Shown here piece after piece: positions 22,628 to 29,182 of a stretch of DNA of 29,182 bases. Location of the stretch: positions 1 to 29,182 of the forward strand of contig CAMVQX010000004.1 in NCBI GenBank assembly GCA_947169755.1. The letters are read 5' to 3'. This DNA comes from an uncultured bacterium. Lineage in GTDB: Bacteria; Cyanobacteriota; Vampirovibrionia; Gastranaerophilales; Gastranaerophilaceae. The translations under genes and the position numbers were made by a program. A model generated the notes under the pieces. The model was given only the letters and a program-made list of their open reading frames with translations. It was not told the DNA's origin and ran no database searches. Every line of letters starts with the position of its first letter. Within the stretch, counting starts at the first letter, position 1.

Positions 22628-23601
22628 ATCAAAACTTTTTTATTTTCTATATTTTTTATCCAATCTTGATGGCTTAAATACCAATCTATTGTGAGTTTTA
22701 TACCTTCTTCAAATGTAACAGACGGAGTCCAGCCAAGTTCTGAAGTAATTTTATCATTTGCGATAGCATAACGTCTGTCATGTCCCAGCCTATCTTCAAC
22801 ATATTGAATGGAACTTTCATCCTTACCCATAGCCTCTAAGATAAGGTGAGTTATTTCAAGATTTGTTTTTTCATTATGCCCGCCGATATTGTAGACTTCA
22901 CCTACTTTACCGTTGTGTAAAACAGTATCTATTGCAGCACAATGATCATAAACATATAACCAATCCCTTACATTCATTCCGTCACCGTAAACAGGTACTT
23001 TTTCGCCTTTTAAGAGTTTTGAAATAAAGAACGGAATAAGTTTTTCCGGATATTGATAAGGACCGTAATTATTTGAACATCTTGTTGTCAAAACAGGAAG
23101 TTTGTACGTTTCATAATATGCTCTTACAAGCATATCTGCGCTCGCTTTTGACGCTGAATACGGACTGTTTGGCGAAATCGGAGTTGTTTCATAAAAATAT
23201 CCGGTTTTGCCAAGACTACCGTATACTTCATCTGTTGATACCTGCAAATATCTTTGAATACCTAATTCTTTACAAGATTGCAACAGGTTTAATGTTCCTT
23301 GAACATTGGTTTCTATAAATATTTCAGGAGTTTTGATAGAATTGTCAACATGTGATTCTGCGGCAAAATTTACAATACAGTCAACTTGAGGAATCAATTC
23401 TTTGACAAGTTTTTTATCGCAAATATTTCCGTGAATAAATGTATAATTTGGATTGTCTTTTATATCATCAAGATTTTCAAGATTTCCGCAATACGTGAGT
23501 GCATCAAGATTGATAACTTTATAATCTTTATATTTATTCAGAATATGCCTTACGAAGCAGCTTCCTATAAATCCTGCACCACCTGTTATCAAAATATTCA
23601 T
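22624..23601 (-). CDS. rfbB: dTDP-glucose 4,6-dehydratase
   Basis: NAD-dependent short-chain dehydrogenase/reductase that converts dTDP-glucose to dTDP-4-keto-6-deoxyglucose, an early step to rhamnose and other deoxysugars of LPS or surface glycans. It has 325 residues. The NAD-binding GGAGFIG is at 7-13, STDEVYG at 122-128 supplies the Thr-Asp-Glu of the dehydratase active site, and Y148-x-x-x-K152 (YSASK) is the catalytic pair. RCSNNYGPYQYPEKLIP and VYGDGMNVRDWLYVYDHC are typical of RmlB. AAGGAGG precedes the ATG. No rfbA, rfbC or rfbD is next to it. Its only operon partner is the porin gene, which it overlaps by 4 nt. Confidence 0.95.
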   Translation of the reverse strand: MNILITGGAGFIGSCFVRHILNKYKDYKVINLDALTYCGNLENLDDIKDNPNYTFIHGNICDKKLVKELIPQVDCIVNFAAESHVDNSIKTPEIFIETNVQGTLNLLQSCKELGIQRYLQVSTDEVYGSLGKTGYFYETTPISPNSPYSASKASADMLVRAYYETYKLPVLTTRCSNNYGPYQYPEKLIPFFISKLLKGEKVPVYGDGMNVRDWLYVYDHCAAIDTVLHNGKVGEVYNIGGHNEKTNLEITHLILEAMGKDESSIQYVEDRLGHDRRYAIANDKITSELGWTPSVTFEEGIKLTIDWYLSHQDWIKNIENKKVLI

Positions 23602-23619
23602 AAAAGACCTCCTTATATA

Positions 23620-23648
23620 ATCATAAAGTAAATTTATAGAAATGTAAA
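23620..23648 (-). promoter_or_regulatory. rfbB-porin promoter
   Basis: On the minus strand TTTACA (23643-23648) and TATGAT (23620-23625) have a 17-nt spacer. The ATG at 23601 follows a short leader carrying AAGGAGG. Confidence 0.6.
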
Positions 23649-23670
23649 CCTATTTTTATTGTCTTTTAAA

Positions 23671-23676
23671 TATAAT
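23671..23676 (+). promoter_or_regulatory. Probable -10 box for adk-map
   Basis: TATAAT lies 33 nt before the adk ATG, with AGAGG in the leader. The -35 is weak. The site is back-to-back with the rfbB promoter. Confidence 0.45.
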
Positions 23677-23709
23677 TGATGTACCATTAAATCGTAGAGG
23701 ATATAAATA

Positions 23710-24387
23710 ATGAAGAGCGAATTTATTTTTTTAGGCCCTCCGGCTTGCGGAAAGGGTACTCAAACTACCAGACTTGCAGAGTATTTAAGGTTGCCTCATA
23801 TAGATACAGGTTCACTTTTGCGTGCGGAAATAAAAAATCAAACTCCGGCCGGTATGGAGGCTAAACTCTATATTGATAAAGGGCATCTTGTTCCGGTAGA
23901 ATTGGTTTCTAAAATTATTAAAAACAGATTATCTCAAGCTGATTGTAAAAACGGCTATATATTAGATGGTTTTCCGAGAAGTATGGGACAAGCTGAGCAA
24001 TTGACCAAAATCAATAACGAAATTAATAAAGATGTTGAAGATTATAAATTTTCCGCAATTTATTTTGATATTGATACTGACATTTTGGTAGAAAGGATTG
24101 TAAATCGCAGATCTTGTTCAAAGTGCGGCGAAATTTATAATTTGGCGTTCAAAGCTCCGAAACAGGACGGAATTTGTGATAAATGCGGAGGAGAACTTAC
24201 ACAACGCAAAGATGATACAAAAGAAATTGCCGTTTCAAGATTTGAAACATATAATAATGAAACAGCCCCGCTTGTTGAATATTATAAAAATATGGGCGTT
24301 TTAGAAACTATTGATGCAAACGGCACAATAGACGAAGTATGGAAAAGATTATTAGATATTGTTGAGAAAGGAATTACTAAAGTCTAA
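23710..24387 (+). CDS. adk: Adenylate kinase with zinc-binding lid
   Basis: Catalyses ATP + AMP to 2 ADP, keeping adenylate pools balanced. It has 225 residues. The P-loop is GPPACGKGT at 9-17 (the usual GPPGAGKGT with A and C at two positions). The AMP site includes IDTGSLLR and LDGFPRSMGQAEQL. The long-form lid has four cysteines, C136-x2-C139 and C156-x2-C159, which would bind structural Zn as in many Gram-positive and thermophile enzymes. AGAGG is about 9 nt before the ATG. It is 27 nt from map, a pairing usual in the ribosomal-protein cluster (secY-adk-map-infA), but secY and infA are absent here. Confidence 0.96.
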   Translation: MKSEFIFLGPPACGKGTQTTRLAEYLRLPHIDTGSLLRAEIKNQTPAGMEAKLYIDKGHLVPVELVSKIIKNRLSQADCKNGYILDGFPRSMGQAEQLTKINNEINKDVEDYKFSAIYFDIDTDILVERIVNRRSCSKCGEIYNLAFKAPKQDGICDKCGGELTQRKDDTKEIAVSRFETYNNETAPLVEYYKNMGVLETIDANGTIDEVWKRLLDIVEKGITKV

Positions 24388-24414
24388 TAAGAATTTAGCA
24401 ATAATGGTGTAAAA

Positions 24415-25170
24415 ATGATACATAAAAAATCACGTGATGAAATTAAAAGAATGAGACATGCCGGTCATATTGTAGCTCTTGTTCACAAAAAAATGAAAGA
24501 AGTAATTGAACCGGGCATAAGTACAAAAGAGTTAGATAATATTGCATACAATATTATAAAAGGTGAACGTGCTGTCCCGACATTTTTGGGATATCACGGT
24601 TTTCCGGGCAGCATTTGCGCCTCTATAAACGAACAAGTCGTACACGGTATTCCAAATGAAAATATAACAGTTAAAGAAGGCGATATTATAAGTATCGATG
24701 TAGGTGCAACTTACGCCGGCATGGTTGGTGACGGTGCTTGGACTTATCCTGTCGGTAAAGTATCCGATGACGTTCAAAGATTGTTAAAAACTACAGAAGA
24801 AGCTTTATTTGCAGGTATTGCGCAAATGAAAGCCGGCAATGTGTTAGATGACATTTCAGGTGCTGTTGAAGATGTTGCAAATCGTGAAAAATTGGGTATT
24901 GTAAGACAATACGGAGGCCATGGTGTAGGACATGAAATGCATGAAGACCCGTTTTTGTTTAATTACAGAGTGGGTGATAAAACTTTAATCAAACCAAATA
25001 TGGCTATAGCAATTGAACCTATGCTAAATTTAGGGTGTGACGATGTTGTTGTTGCAGATGATGAATGGACTGTAAGTACGAAAGATTCAAAACCATCTGC
25101 GCATTTTGAGCACACTGTTCTTGCAACAGAAGATGAACCATTGATTATTACGCAACTTTTAAAGGAGTAA
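24415..25170 (+). CDS. map: Methionine aminopeptidase, type I
   Basis: Removes the initiator Met from nascent proteins with small second residues. It has 251 residues, a type Ia length with no N-terminal extension. The substrate-binding His is H77 (QVVHGIP). Metal ligands by pattern are D95, D106, H169 (GGHGVG), E201 (AIEPML) and E232 (EHTV), all present. It follows adk by 27 nt and precedes the next gene by one base, so the three are likely one operon. The Shine-Dalgarno is weak, suggesting reinitiation after adk. Confidence 0.96.
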   Translation: MIHKKSRDEIKRMRHAGHIVALVHKKMKEVIEPGISTKELDNIAYNIIKGERAVPTFLGYHGFPGSICASINEQVVHGIPNENITVKEGDIISIDVGATYAGMVGDGAWTYPVGKVSDDVQRLLKTTEEALFAGIAQMKAGNVLDDISGAVEDVANREKLGIVRQYGGHGVGHEMHEDPFLFNYRVGDKTLIKPNMAIAIEPMLNLGCDDVVVADDEWTVSTKDSKPSAHFEHTVLATEDEPLIITQLLKE

Positions 25171-25171
25171 T

Positions 25172-25813
25172 ATGGAATATTACATAGGCTTGTCACTTGC
25201 TGCATCTTCCGGAATGGATAGCGGAGTTGCAGTTTTAGATGAAGATAATAATTTAATACTTGTCGACAAACTATACACGATGAATGATGTCATATTCTTT
25301 TTTGATAATTGTCCCTATTTGCAGCATTCAAAAGTTTGTGTATCACTTGTTTGGGACAGAACTATGTTAAACGGTAAATGGCGTGTCCTTGGTAAGTCAT
25401 ATCAGCTCGTTGCAACAAATCCTCTTATACCGGATCGGGAAAATTGGACTCAGCGTTATTCAACACGCGGATGTGAATATTTTAAAACTCTTACCGAAAA
25501 AGGTGTTGAAATAAACAGATTTGAATTGTACTTGACCCGTCAGAGTATGCATTTAAATTCGTGTTATTTGGAACGTTCTCCGGCTGACTGTAAATTCTTG
25601 CAGCAAACATTAAGATATGAATGGGGGCTTGATTTACCGCAAAATATGATGCCAATGTCGCAATTAGAAGGCATTATAGGTGCATTGTTGGCACGCGAGA
25701 ACGCAAAAAATCCCCAAAATGTTAAAACGATATCACATTTCAGGGATTTCAAAGTGATTGATATCAAGGATTACTCAAAATCAATCAGAACACATCTAAT
25801 CTCTGCTTGTTAA
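25172..25813 (+). CDS. Hypothetical protein, RNase H-fold (DUF429-like) pattern
   Basis: A 213-residue protein starting one base after the map stop, with AAGGAG 5 nt before the ATG. The N-terminal strand-turn-strand YYIGLSLAASSGMDSGVAVLDEDNNLI, a second strand VCVSLVWD, and the C-terminal helix with ADCKFLQQTLRYEWGL and QLEGIIGALLARENA resemble the layout of DUF429/RuvC-like RNase H-fold proteins. The acidic residue usual in strand one (GIDLA-type) is Ser here (GLSLA), so it may lack nuclease activity. This assignment is by fold pattern only and I would not give a function. The last 18 nt overlap the convergent gene. Confidence 0.65.
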   Translation: MEYYIGLSLAASSGMDSGVAVLDEDNNLILVDKLYTMNDVIFFFDNCPYLQHSKVCVSLVWDRTMLNGKWRVLGKSYQLVATNPLIPDRENWTQRYSTRGCEYFKTLTEKGVEINRFELYLTRQSMHLNSCYLERSPADCKFLQQTLRYEWGLDLPQNMMPMSQLEGIIGALLARENAKNPQNVKTISHFRDFKVIDIKDYSKSIRTHLISAC

Positions 25814-26326
25814 AAGTCCGAGCGCAAGTCCGATAGCTGCACCTATGCCAATACCCCATTTAAATTTATTCTGTTTAGCTGCTTTATATGCATCAGAGGC
25901 TGCGGCATCCATTAATGACGGTTTATTTTTATATCTGTCAAAATTTGCTGCAAATTTATTTTTTATAGCTTTTACGGATGCTTCTTGGGTAAATTTTTCG
26001 TCTAATTGAGAACATCTGTTTGTTATTGCAGTAACATTTTCAGGAAGTCCTAAGTCTTGTAAAATCATTTTAGACTCTGTAGAGACTTTACCTGCTTCAA
26101 TTTCTTCTGCTATATTTTTTAATGTTCTGATTTGTTCATAAGCTTCTTTTCGAGACATTTCAAATCCGCGTTGGACAAAACAATCTTTTGTAACCGGAAT
26201 ATAATATGCCAAAGTCCCAAGCAATCCGCCTGCAAGCATTCCTCCGACTTTTCTTTTGTAAGATGATCTTGTTGTATTAGAATAATAATACGGTGCTTGA
26301 TTTATCTGTTCTTCATAATTTACCAT
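25796..26326 (-). CDS. Hypothetical glycine-zipper membrane protein
   Basis: A 176-residue protein. A polar Tyr/Asn-rich N-terminus leads to a Gly-rich hydrophobic segment at about 27-46 (VGGMLAGGLLGTLAYYIP). A long charged helical middle follows (about 50-150), then a second Gly-rich segment at about 157-173 (WGIGIGAAIGLALGLL) near the C-terminus. Both segments have GxxxG spacing typical of glycine zippers. There is no signal peptide with a cleavage site. AAAGGAG is 8 nt before the ATG. It follows tmk by 46 bp on the same strand and overlaps the 3' end of the convergent RNase H-fold-like gene. I recognise no family. Confidence 0.7.
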   Translation of the reverse strand: MVNYEEQINQAPYYYSNTTRSSYKRKVGGMLAGGLLGTLAYYIPVTKDCFVQRGFEMSRKEAYEQIRTLKNIAEEIEAGKVSTESKMILQDLGLPENVTAITNRCSQLDEKFTQEASVKAIKNKFAANFDRYKNKPSLMDAAASDAYKAAKQNKFKWGIGIGAAIGLALGLLTSRD

Positions 26327-26372
26327 GGAAATACTCCTTTGGAAAATATAAAACCCGTAAAAAAAAAATTTG

Positions 26373-26981
26373 CTACATGGCAGAAATTATTTCAACAACT
26401 TTTTTATGAATTTCATCAATTGATTTTGATGCATCAATAACTTTTATTCTGTTTGGCTCTTGTTTCGCTAATTCTAAATATCCGTTTCGTACTCTGTTGT
26501 GGAATTCTATTCCTGCACTTTCCATCCTGTCTTTTTCTTTTCCGACGCGTTTCATAGAAGTTTCTACATCAATATCAAAAACAAATGTTAAATCAGGTTT
26601 TCTTCCATTTGTTGCGAGATTATTGAGCATGTTAATTCTTTCTATATTAAGCCCTCTGCCGTAACCTTGGTATGCAACAGTTGAATCAATATGTCTGTCG
26701 CAAAGGACAATTTTACCTTCCTTTACTGCAGGTTCGACAATTATATCAATATTTTGAGCTCTGTCGGCTAAAAATAAAAATGATTCGCACCTGTCTGATA
26801 CTTCACCATCATAATTCAATAAAATTTCACGAACCTTTTCGCCCAAGCCTTTTGCACCGGGTTCTCGTGTTAATACGACATTGTATCCTTTTGATTTCAG
26901 GTAGTCTGCAAGCATGCTCATTTGGGTTGTTTTACCACAGCCGTCAGCACCTTCAAATGTTATAAATAAACCGTTTTTCAT
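26373..26981 (-). CDS. tmk: Thymidylate kinase
   Basis: Phosphorylates dTMP to dTDP in the dTTP pathway. It has 202 residues, normal length. The P-loop EGADGCGKTTQ is at 10-20, the TREPG motif is at 38-42, and the DR(Y/H) motif is DRH at 95-97 followed by IDSTVAYQGYGRG. The lid region has FDIDVETSMKRVGKEKDRMES. The predicted transcription start coincides with the ATG, and no Shine-Dalgarno is seen. It is divergent from the sigma factor gene and is followed after 46 bp by a glycine-zipper protein gene. Confidence 0.95.
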   Translation of the reverse strand: MKNGLFITFEGADGCGKTTQMSMLADYLKSKGYNVVLTREPGAKGLGEKVREILLNYDGEVSDRCESFLFLADRAQNIDIIVEPAVKEGKIVLCDRHIDSTVAYQGYGRGLNIERINMLNNLATNGRKPDLTFVFDIDVETSMKRVGKEKDRMESAGIEFHNRVRNGYLELAKQEPNRIKVIDASKSIDEIHKKVVEIISAM

Positions 26982-26987
26982 AAATTT

Positions 26988-26996
26988 ATTATATCA
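26988..26996 (-). promoter_or_regulatory. tmk promoter (extended -10), predicted leaderless start
   Basis: On the minus strand TGA precedes TATAAT (26988-26993), then 6 nt (AAATTT), then the ATG at 26981. No Shine-Dalgarno is present. The -35 is weak but the -10 is perfect and extended. Confidence 0.6.
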
Positions 26997-27099
26997 TTAA
27001 AATCTGGTATATTCACTTTAGTAAAAATTGCCTTTTTCCTCTTTTTAAATGATGTAGCAAAAATCATATTGTATAGAATAGATATATAACAGGAAATCT

Positions 27100-27927
27100 A
27101 TGAGCGAGAGTTTCGATTTTACATCTTACAATAACATTAAAAGAATGTCCGAGACTGAATTGACAGAATTGTGGCAAATGTATTTAGGCGACAAATCTAA
27201 CAAAACAGCTCGTGATACGCTTATTGTGCAATATATTTATCTGATAAGATACGTTGTTGGACGTGTGAAAGTTACTCTCCCGTCAACTATTTCCATTGAA
27301 GATATAGCAGGCTATGGGGTAGAAGGTCTTATTAATGCAATTGAAAGATACTCTCCTCAGAAAAATACCAGATTTGAAACTTATGCACTTATCAGAATTA
27401 GGGGGGCAATTCTTGACAGAATAAGATCTCAGGATTTTCTTCCGAGAAGTGTCAGAAGAAAAATAAAAGAAATAAAAACAGCCCAAGAGCATCTGAAACA
27501 AGAATTGGGAAGAATGCCGACAACGCAAGAGGTATCAGAATATACCGGTATAGAAGCCGAAAAAGTATTACAGCTTTTAGCGGAAGATACTACAATAACT
27601 TCAATATATGATAAAAAAGGTGCAACGGAAGATAGTGTTGAAATTATTGATACTATCGAGGACACCAATAAGTTAAACCCCCAAGAACAGGCAGAAGAAA
27701 GCAATGTTAAGCAGCAACTTGAAAAAGCATTGATGAGATTACCTGAAAGAGAGCGTATAATAATGGTTCTTTACTATCAAGAAAATATGACAATGAAAGA
27801 AATCGGTGAAACGATTAATGCTTCGGAATCAAGAGTTTGTCAGCTGCATGCTCAAGGTATCATGAAGTTAAAAAATATTTTAAGCGAAAGCAGATCTGCA
27901 AGACTTCAAAAAAGTATTATCGCTTAA
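27100..27927 (+). CDS. RNA polymerase sigma factor, FliA/WhiG (sigma-28) family
   Basis: A 275-residue sigma-70 superfamily protein without region 1.1. Region 2 is at about 35-110 (LIVQYIYLIRYVVGRV, IEDIAGYGVEGLINAIERYSP, FETYALIRIRGAILDRIRSQDFLPRSVRRK), the LRSQDWxPRSVR-like stretch being characteristic of FliA/WhiG. Region 3 is at about 115-165 (LGRMPTTQEVSEYTGI). Region 4 is at about 208-262 (LPERERIIMVLYYQENMTMKEIGETINASESRVCQLHAQGIMKLK). AGGAAA precedes the ATG, and a possible TAGAAT box lies at 27074-27079. No flagellar or anti-sigma (FlgM) gene is nearby, so whether it controls motility or a stress or envelope regulon is open. It overlaps the convergent OmpA-like gene by 11 nt. Confidence 0.88.
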   Translation: MSESFDFTSYNNIKRMSETELTELWQMYLGDKSNKTARDTLIVQYIYLIRYVVGRVKVTLPSTISIEDIAGYGVEGLINAIERYSPQKNTRFETYALIRIRGAILDRIRSQDFLPRSVRRKIKEIKTAQEHLKQELGRMPTTQEVSEYTGIEAEKVLQLLAEDTTITSIYDKKGATEDSVEIIDTIEDTNKLNPQEQAEESNVKQQLEKALMRLPERERIIMVLYYQENMTMKEIGETINASESRVCQLHAQGIMKLKNILSESRSARLQKSIIA

Positions 27928-28420
27928 CTTCATAATCGATTATTACCAGATCTATTCTGTTGTTTAATCCCTTTTGTATCGGATCAACGTTATCCTTAAA
28001 CGGCATAGTTTCTCCGAAGCCAATATCGAATATTTTTTCGGTAGGTATATTTTTGCATTTTACAAGATATTCGGCAATATTTGCGGCTCGTATCATTGAA
28101 AGTTCCCAATTTTCCAATCCTGTGCAAATATCTTTTTGCACGTGGTCTTCTATAACGCAATAATTTGGTAAATTTTTAAATATTTCAGCAAAATCATCCA
28201 ATATGTAGAGTGAATTTCCATTTAAATCAGTTTCACAATTGTTAAAAAACAGACTTTCATCAATGCTTATAATCAATCCCCTTGGAACTTTTGTGTAAAT
28301 TATTCCGTTGGGCATTTTCATTTTGAACATTTTTTCTAAATTATCAACATCACTTAAATTTGAAAAACCTGAACAAAAAATTAATACTGAAAATAAAAAA
28401 CTAATGAATAACTTCTGCAA
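27917..28420 (-). CDS. OmpA-like C-terminal domain protein, diverged
   Basis: A 167-residue secreted protein: an N-terminal hydrophobic signal (KLFISFLFSVLIFCSGF), a short linker, and an OmpA/MotB-type peptidoglycan-associating domain at about 45-165. Domain signs are IDESLFFNNCETDLN, the helix ILDDFAEIFKNLP, WELSMIRAANIAEYLV, the FDIGFGETMP turn and the closing NNRIDLVI. The canonical GHTD after the second strand is replaced by EDHVQKD, so peptidoglycan binding may be altered. The frame can open at TTG 28432, but GGAGGG (28425-28430) overlaps that codon and stands 4 nt before the TTG at 28420, so the latter is chosen. The ribosome site lies partly in a long hairpin. Confidence 0.72.
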   Translation of the reverse strand: MQKLFISFLFSVLIFCSGFSNLSDVDNLEKMFKMKMPNGIIYTKVPRGLIISIDESLFFNNCETDLNGNSLYILDDFAEIFKNLPNYCVIEDHVQKDICTGLENWELSMIRAANIAEYLVKCKNIPTEKIFDIGFGETMPFKDNVDPIQKGLNNRIDLVIIDYEVKR

Positions 28421-28426
28421 AAAGCC

Positions 28427-28458
28427 CTCCAAAATATATTATTTAATATATTTTGGAG
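28427..28458 (-). promoter_or_regulatory. 15-bp AU-rich hairpin masking the OmpA-like ribosome-binding site
   Basis: 28427-28441 and 28444-28458 are perfectly complementary with a 2-nt loop. On the minus strand the 3' arm ends in TTTTGGAG, the first part of the GGAGGG ribosome-binding site of the OmpA-like gene. The hairpin lies 19 nt after the M16 peptidase stop. It could also act as a partial terminator, as CTTTTTG follows soon after on the minus strand. Confidence 0.6.
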
Positions 28459-28477
28459 TTTTACATTGTCTGAATTA

Positions 28478-29182
28478 TTATGGTTTTAAAACTGTGAGGA
28501 CAAATTTATCATTAAAATATTTGTTGGCACATGTTTTAATATCTTCAGCAGTAACACTTTTTATTTTTGCAACAGCGTTATCAAAGAAATCAAATCCAAA
28601 TCCCATAATTCCGTAGTGTGCAAGCCAGTTTGCCTGCTGGGAATTAGTTTCGTTTATAAATGCCCATTTGCCAAGAATATTATTTTTAGCATTTTCCAGT
28701 TCTTCTTCACCGACAAGAACTGTTTTAATTTTTTCAATTTCTTCTTCAAAGCCTTTAAGAGAAGTTTCAATATTTGATGGCTCTGTTGCTATGTATATTG
28801 AAAAATTAGCCCCTAATCGAGCAATATCATAAGCACTTCTTACAACATAAGCCAATCCTTTCTTATCTCTAAGTTCGAGGAATAATCGTGAAGATAAACC
28901 GCTTGCTCCAAGAATTATATTTAGTAGTGCGAGAGCCGGATAGTCCTTACTGTCAGCAGTGTCAACAAGCCAGCCTTTTAATATATGCGCCTGATTTAAA
29001 TCTGTTTGAATAATATCAATACTTTTAGCTTCATTAAGTATTGGCGGTGTTAAATTCGGCAGAGTTTCCAATGAAGCCGGTAAATCCGCAAAATTGTTTT
29101 GCAAAAGATTATTTACATATTCAAAATCCAAATCTCCAACAAATGCGATTACTTTTTTACTGTTATTTAAAATAGTATTGTA
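28478..29182 (-). CDS. M16 (insulinase/pitrilysin-type) peptidase, C-terminal part
   Basis: The frame is open to the right window edge. Only the last ~234 residues are present, so the gene is cut at its 5' end. A TTG at 29131 is internal and not the start: the upstream codons read through as YNTIL...VIAFVGDLDFEYV, which is family sequence. The visible part is the second, non-catalytic M16 domain: ALLNIILGASGLSSRLFLELRDKKGLAYVVRSAY, then ANFSIYIATEPSNIETSL and the KNNILGKWAFINETNSQQANWLAHY segment. The HxxEH zinc site would lie in the missing N-terminal half. Such proteins are periplasmic or processing metallopeptidases, often encoded as pairs. Confidence 0.9.
   Translation of the reverse strand, partial: YNTILNNSKKVIAFVGDLDFEYVNNLLQNNFADLPASLETLPNLTPPILNEAKSIDIIQTDLNQAHILKGWLVDTADSKDYPALALLNIILGASGLSSRLFLELRDKKGLAYVVRSAYDIARLGANFSIYIATEPSNIETSLKGFEEEIEKIKTVLVGEEELENAKNNILGKWAFINETNSQQANWLAHYGIMGFGFDFFDNAVAKIKSVTAEDIKTCANKYFNDKFVLTVLKP

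Noticed and set aside
28308..28616. Plus-strand frame of 102 codons across the OmpA-like/M16 junction
   Set aside because: It crosses two real minus-strand genes and the hairpin between them, and its product shows no family features.

Overview
The window is AT-rich chromosomal DNA from a Gram-negative bacterium. Outer-membrane genes support this: LPS-export LptB and an LptF/LptG permease, a porin O/P-like barrel, an OmpA-like protein and dTDP-glucose 4,6-dehydratase. A DUF2993/LmeA-like secreted protein, a GerMN lipoprotein-like protein, a phosphodiester glycosidase and several lineage-restricted hypotheticals fit a non-photosynthetic cyanobacterial relative (Vampirovibrionia/Gastranaerophilales type). 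That placement is inference from gene content. No rRNA, tRNA, CRISPR array, phage module or intact IS element is visible.

Layout. 1-2341 (minus): two unrecognised membrane-associated proteins, the first running off the left edge. 2442-6266 (plus): prfA-ylxR-infB, overlapping genes for translation termination, an RNase P modulator-type protein and IF-2. 6361-8012 (plus): three tandem paralogues sharing the N-terminus M(Q/R)VQRVQ, function unknown. 12069-8001 (minus): a regulator built of four tandem GntR-type winged helices, then rbfA-truB-DUF2993-GerMN-HicB-like with start/stop overlaps or tiny gaps. 12076-12613: the only long gene-free stretch, holding a ~390 bp hairpin-rich element with ~30 bp terminal inverted repeats (MITE-like). 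12614-15739 (plus): pheT and a secreted SH3-like protein. 15981-18629 (plus): lptB, LptF/G permease and a phosphodiester glycosidase. 18768-20157 (plus): rsmH and an FtsL-like protein. 20341-21378 (plus): ilvE. 23601-21380 (minus): rfbB translationally coupled to a porin. 23710-25813 (plus): adk, map and an RNase H-fold-like protein. 26981-25796 (minus): tmk and a glycine-zipper membrane protein. 27100-27927 (plus): a FliA/WhiG-type sigma factor. 29182-27917 (minus): a partial M16 peptidase and an OmpA-like protein.

The genes are mostly housekeeping: translation, envelope assembly, cell division, nucleotide balance and protein N-terminal processing. The canonical nusA-ylxR-infB-rbfA-truB cluster is split here: ylxR-infB lies on the plus strand and rbfA-truB on the minus strand, with the paralogue trio between them.

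The observations most worth following are the tetra-wHTH regulator with a palindrome inside its own promoter, the adjacent MITE-like element, the M(Q/R)VQRVQ paralogue family, three promoters whose -10 box lies exactly 6 nt before the ATG (predicted leaderless mRNAs for prfA, rsmH and tmk), an orphan minus-strand terminator before lptB that suggests a small RNA, and an AU-rich hairpin that masks the ribosome-binding site of the OmpA-like gene.
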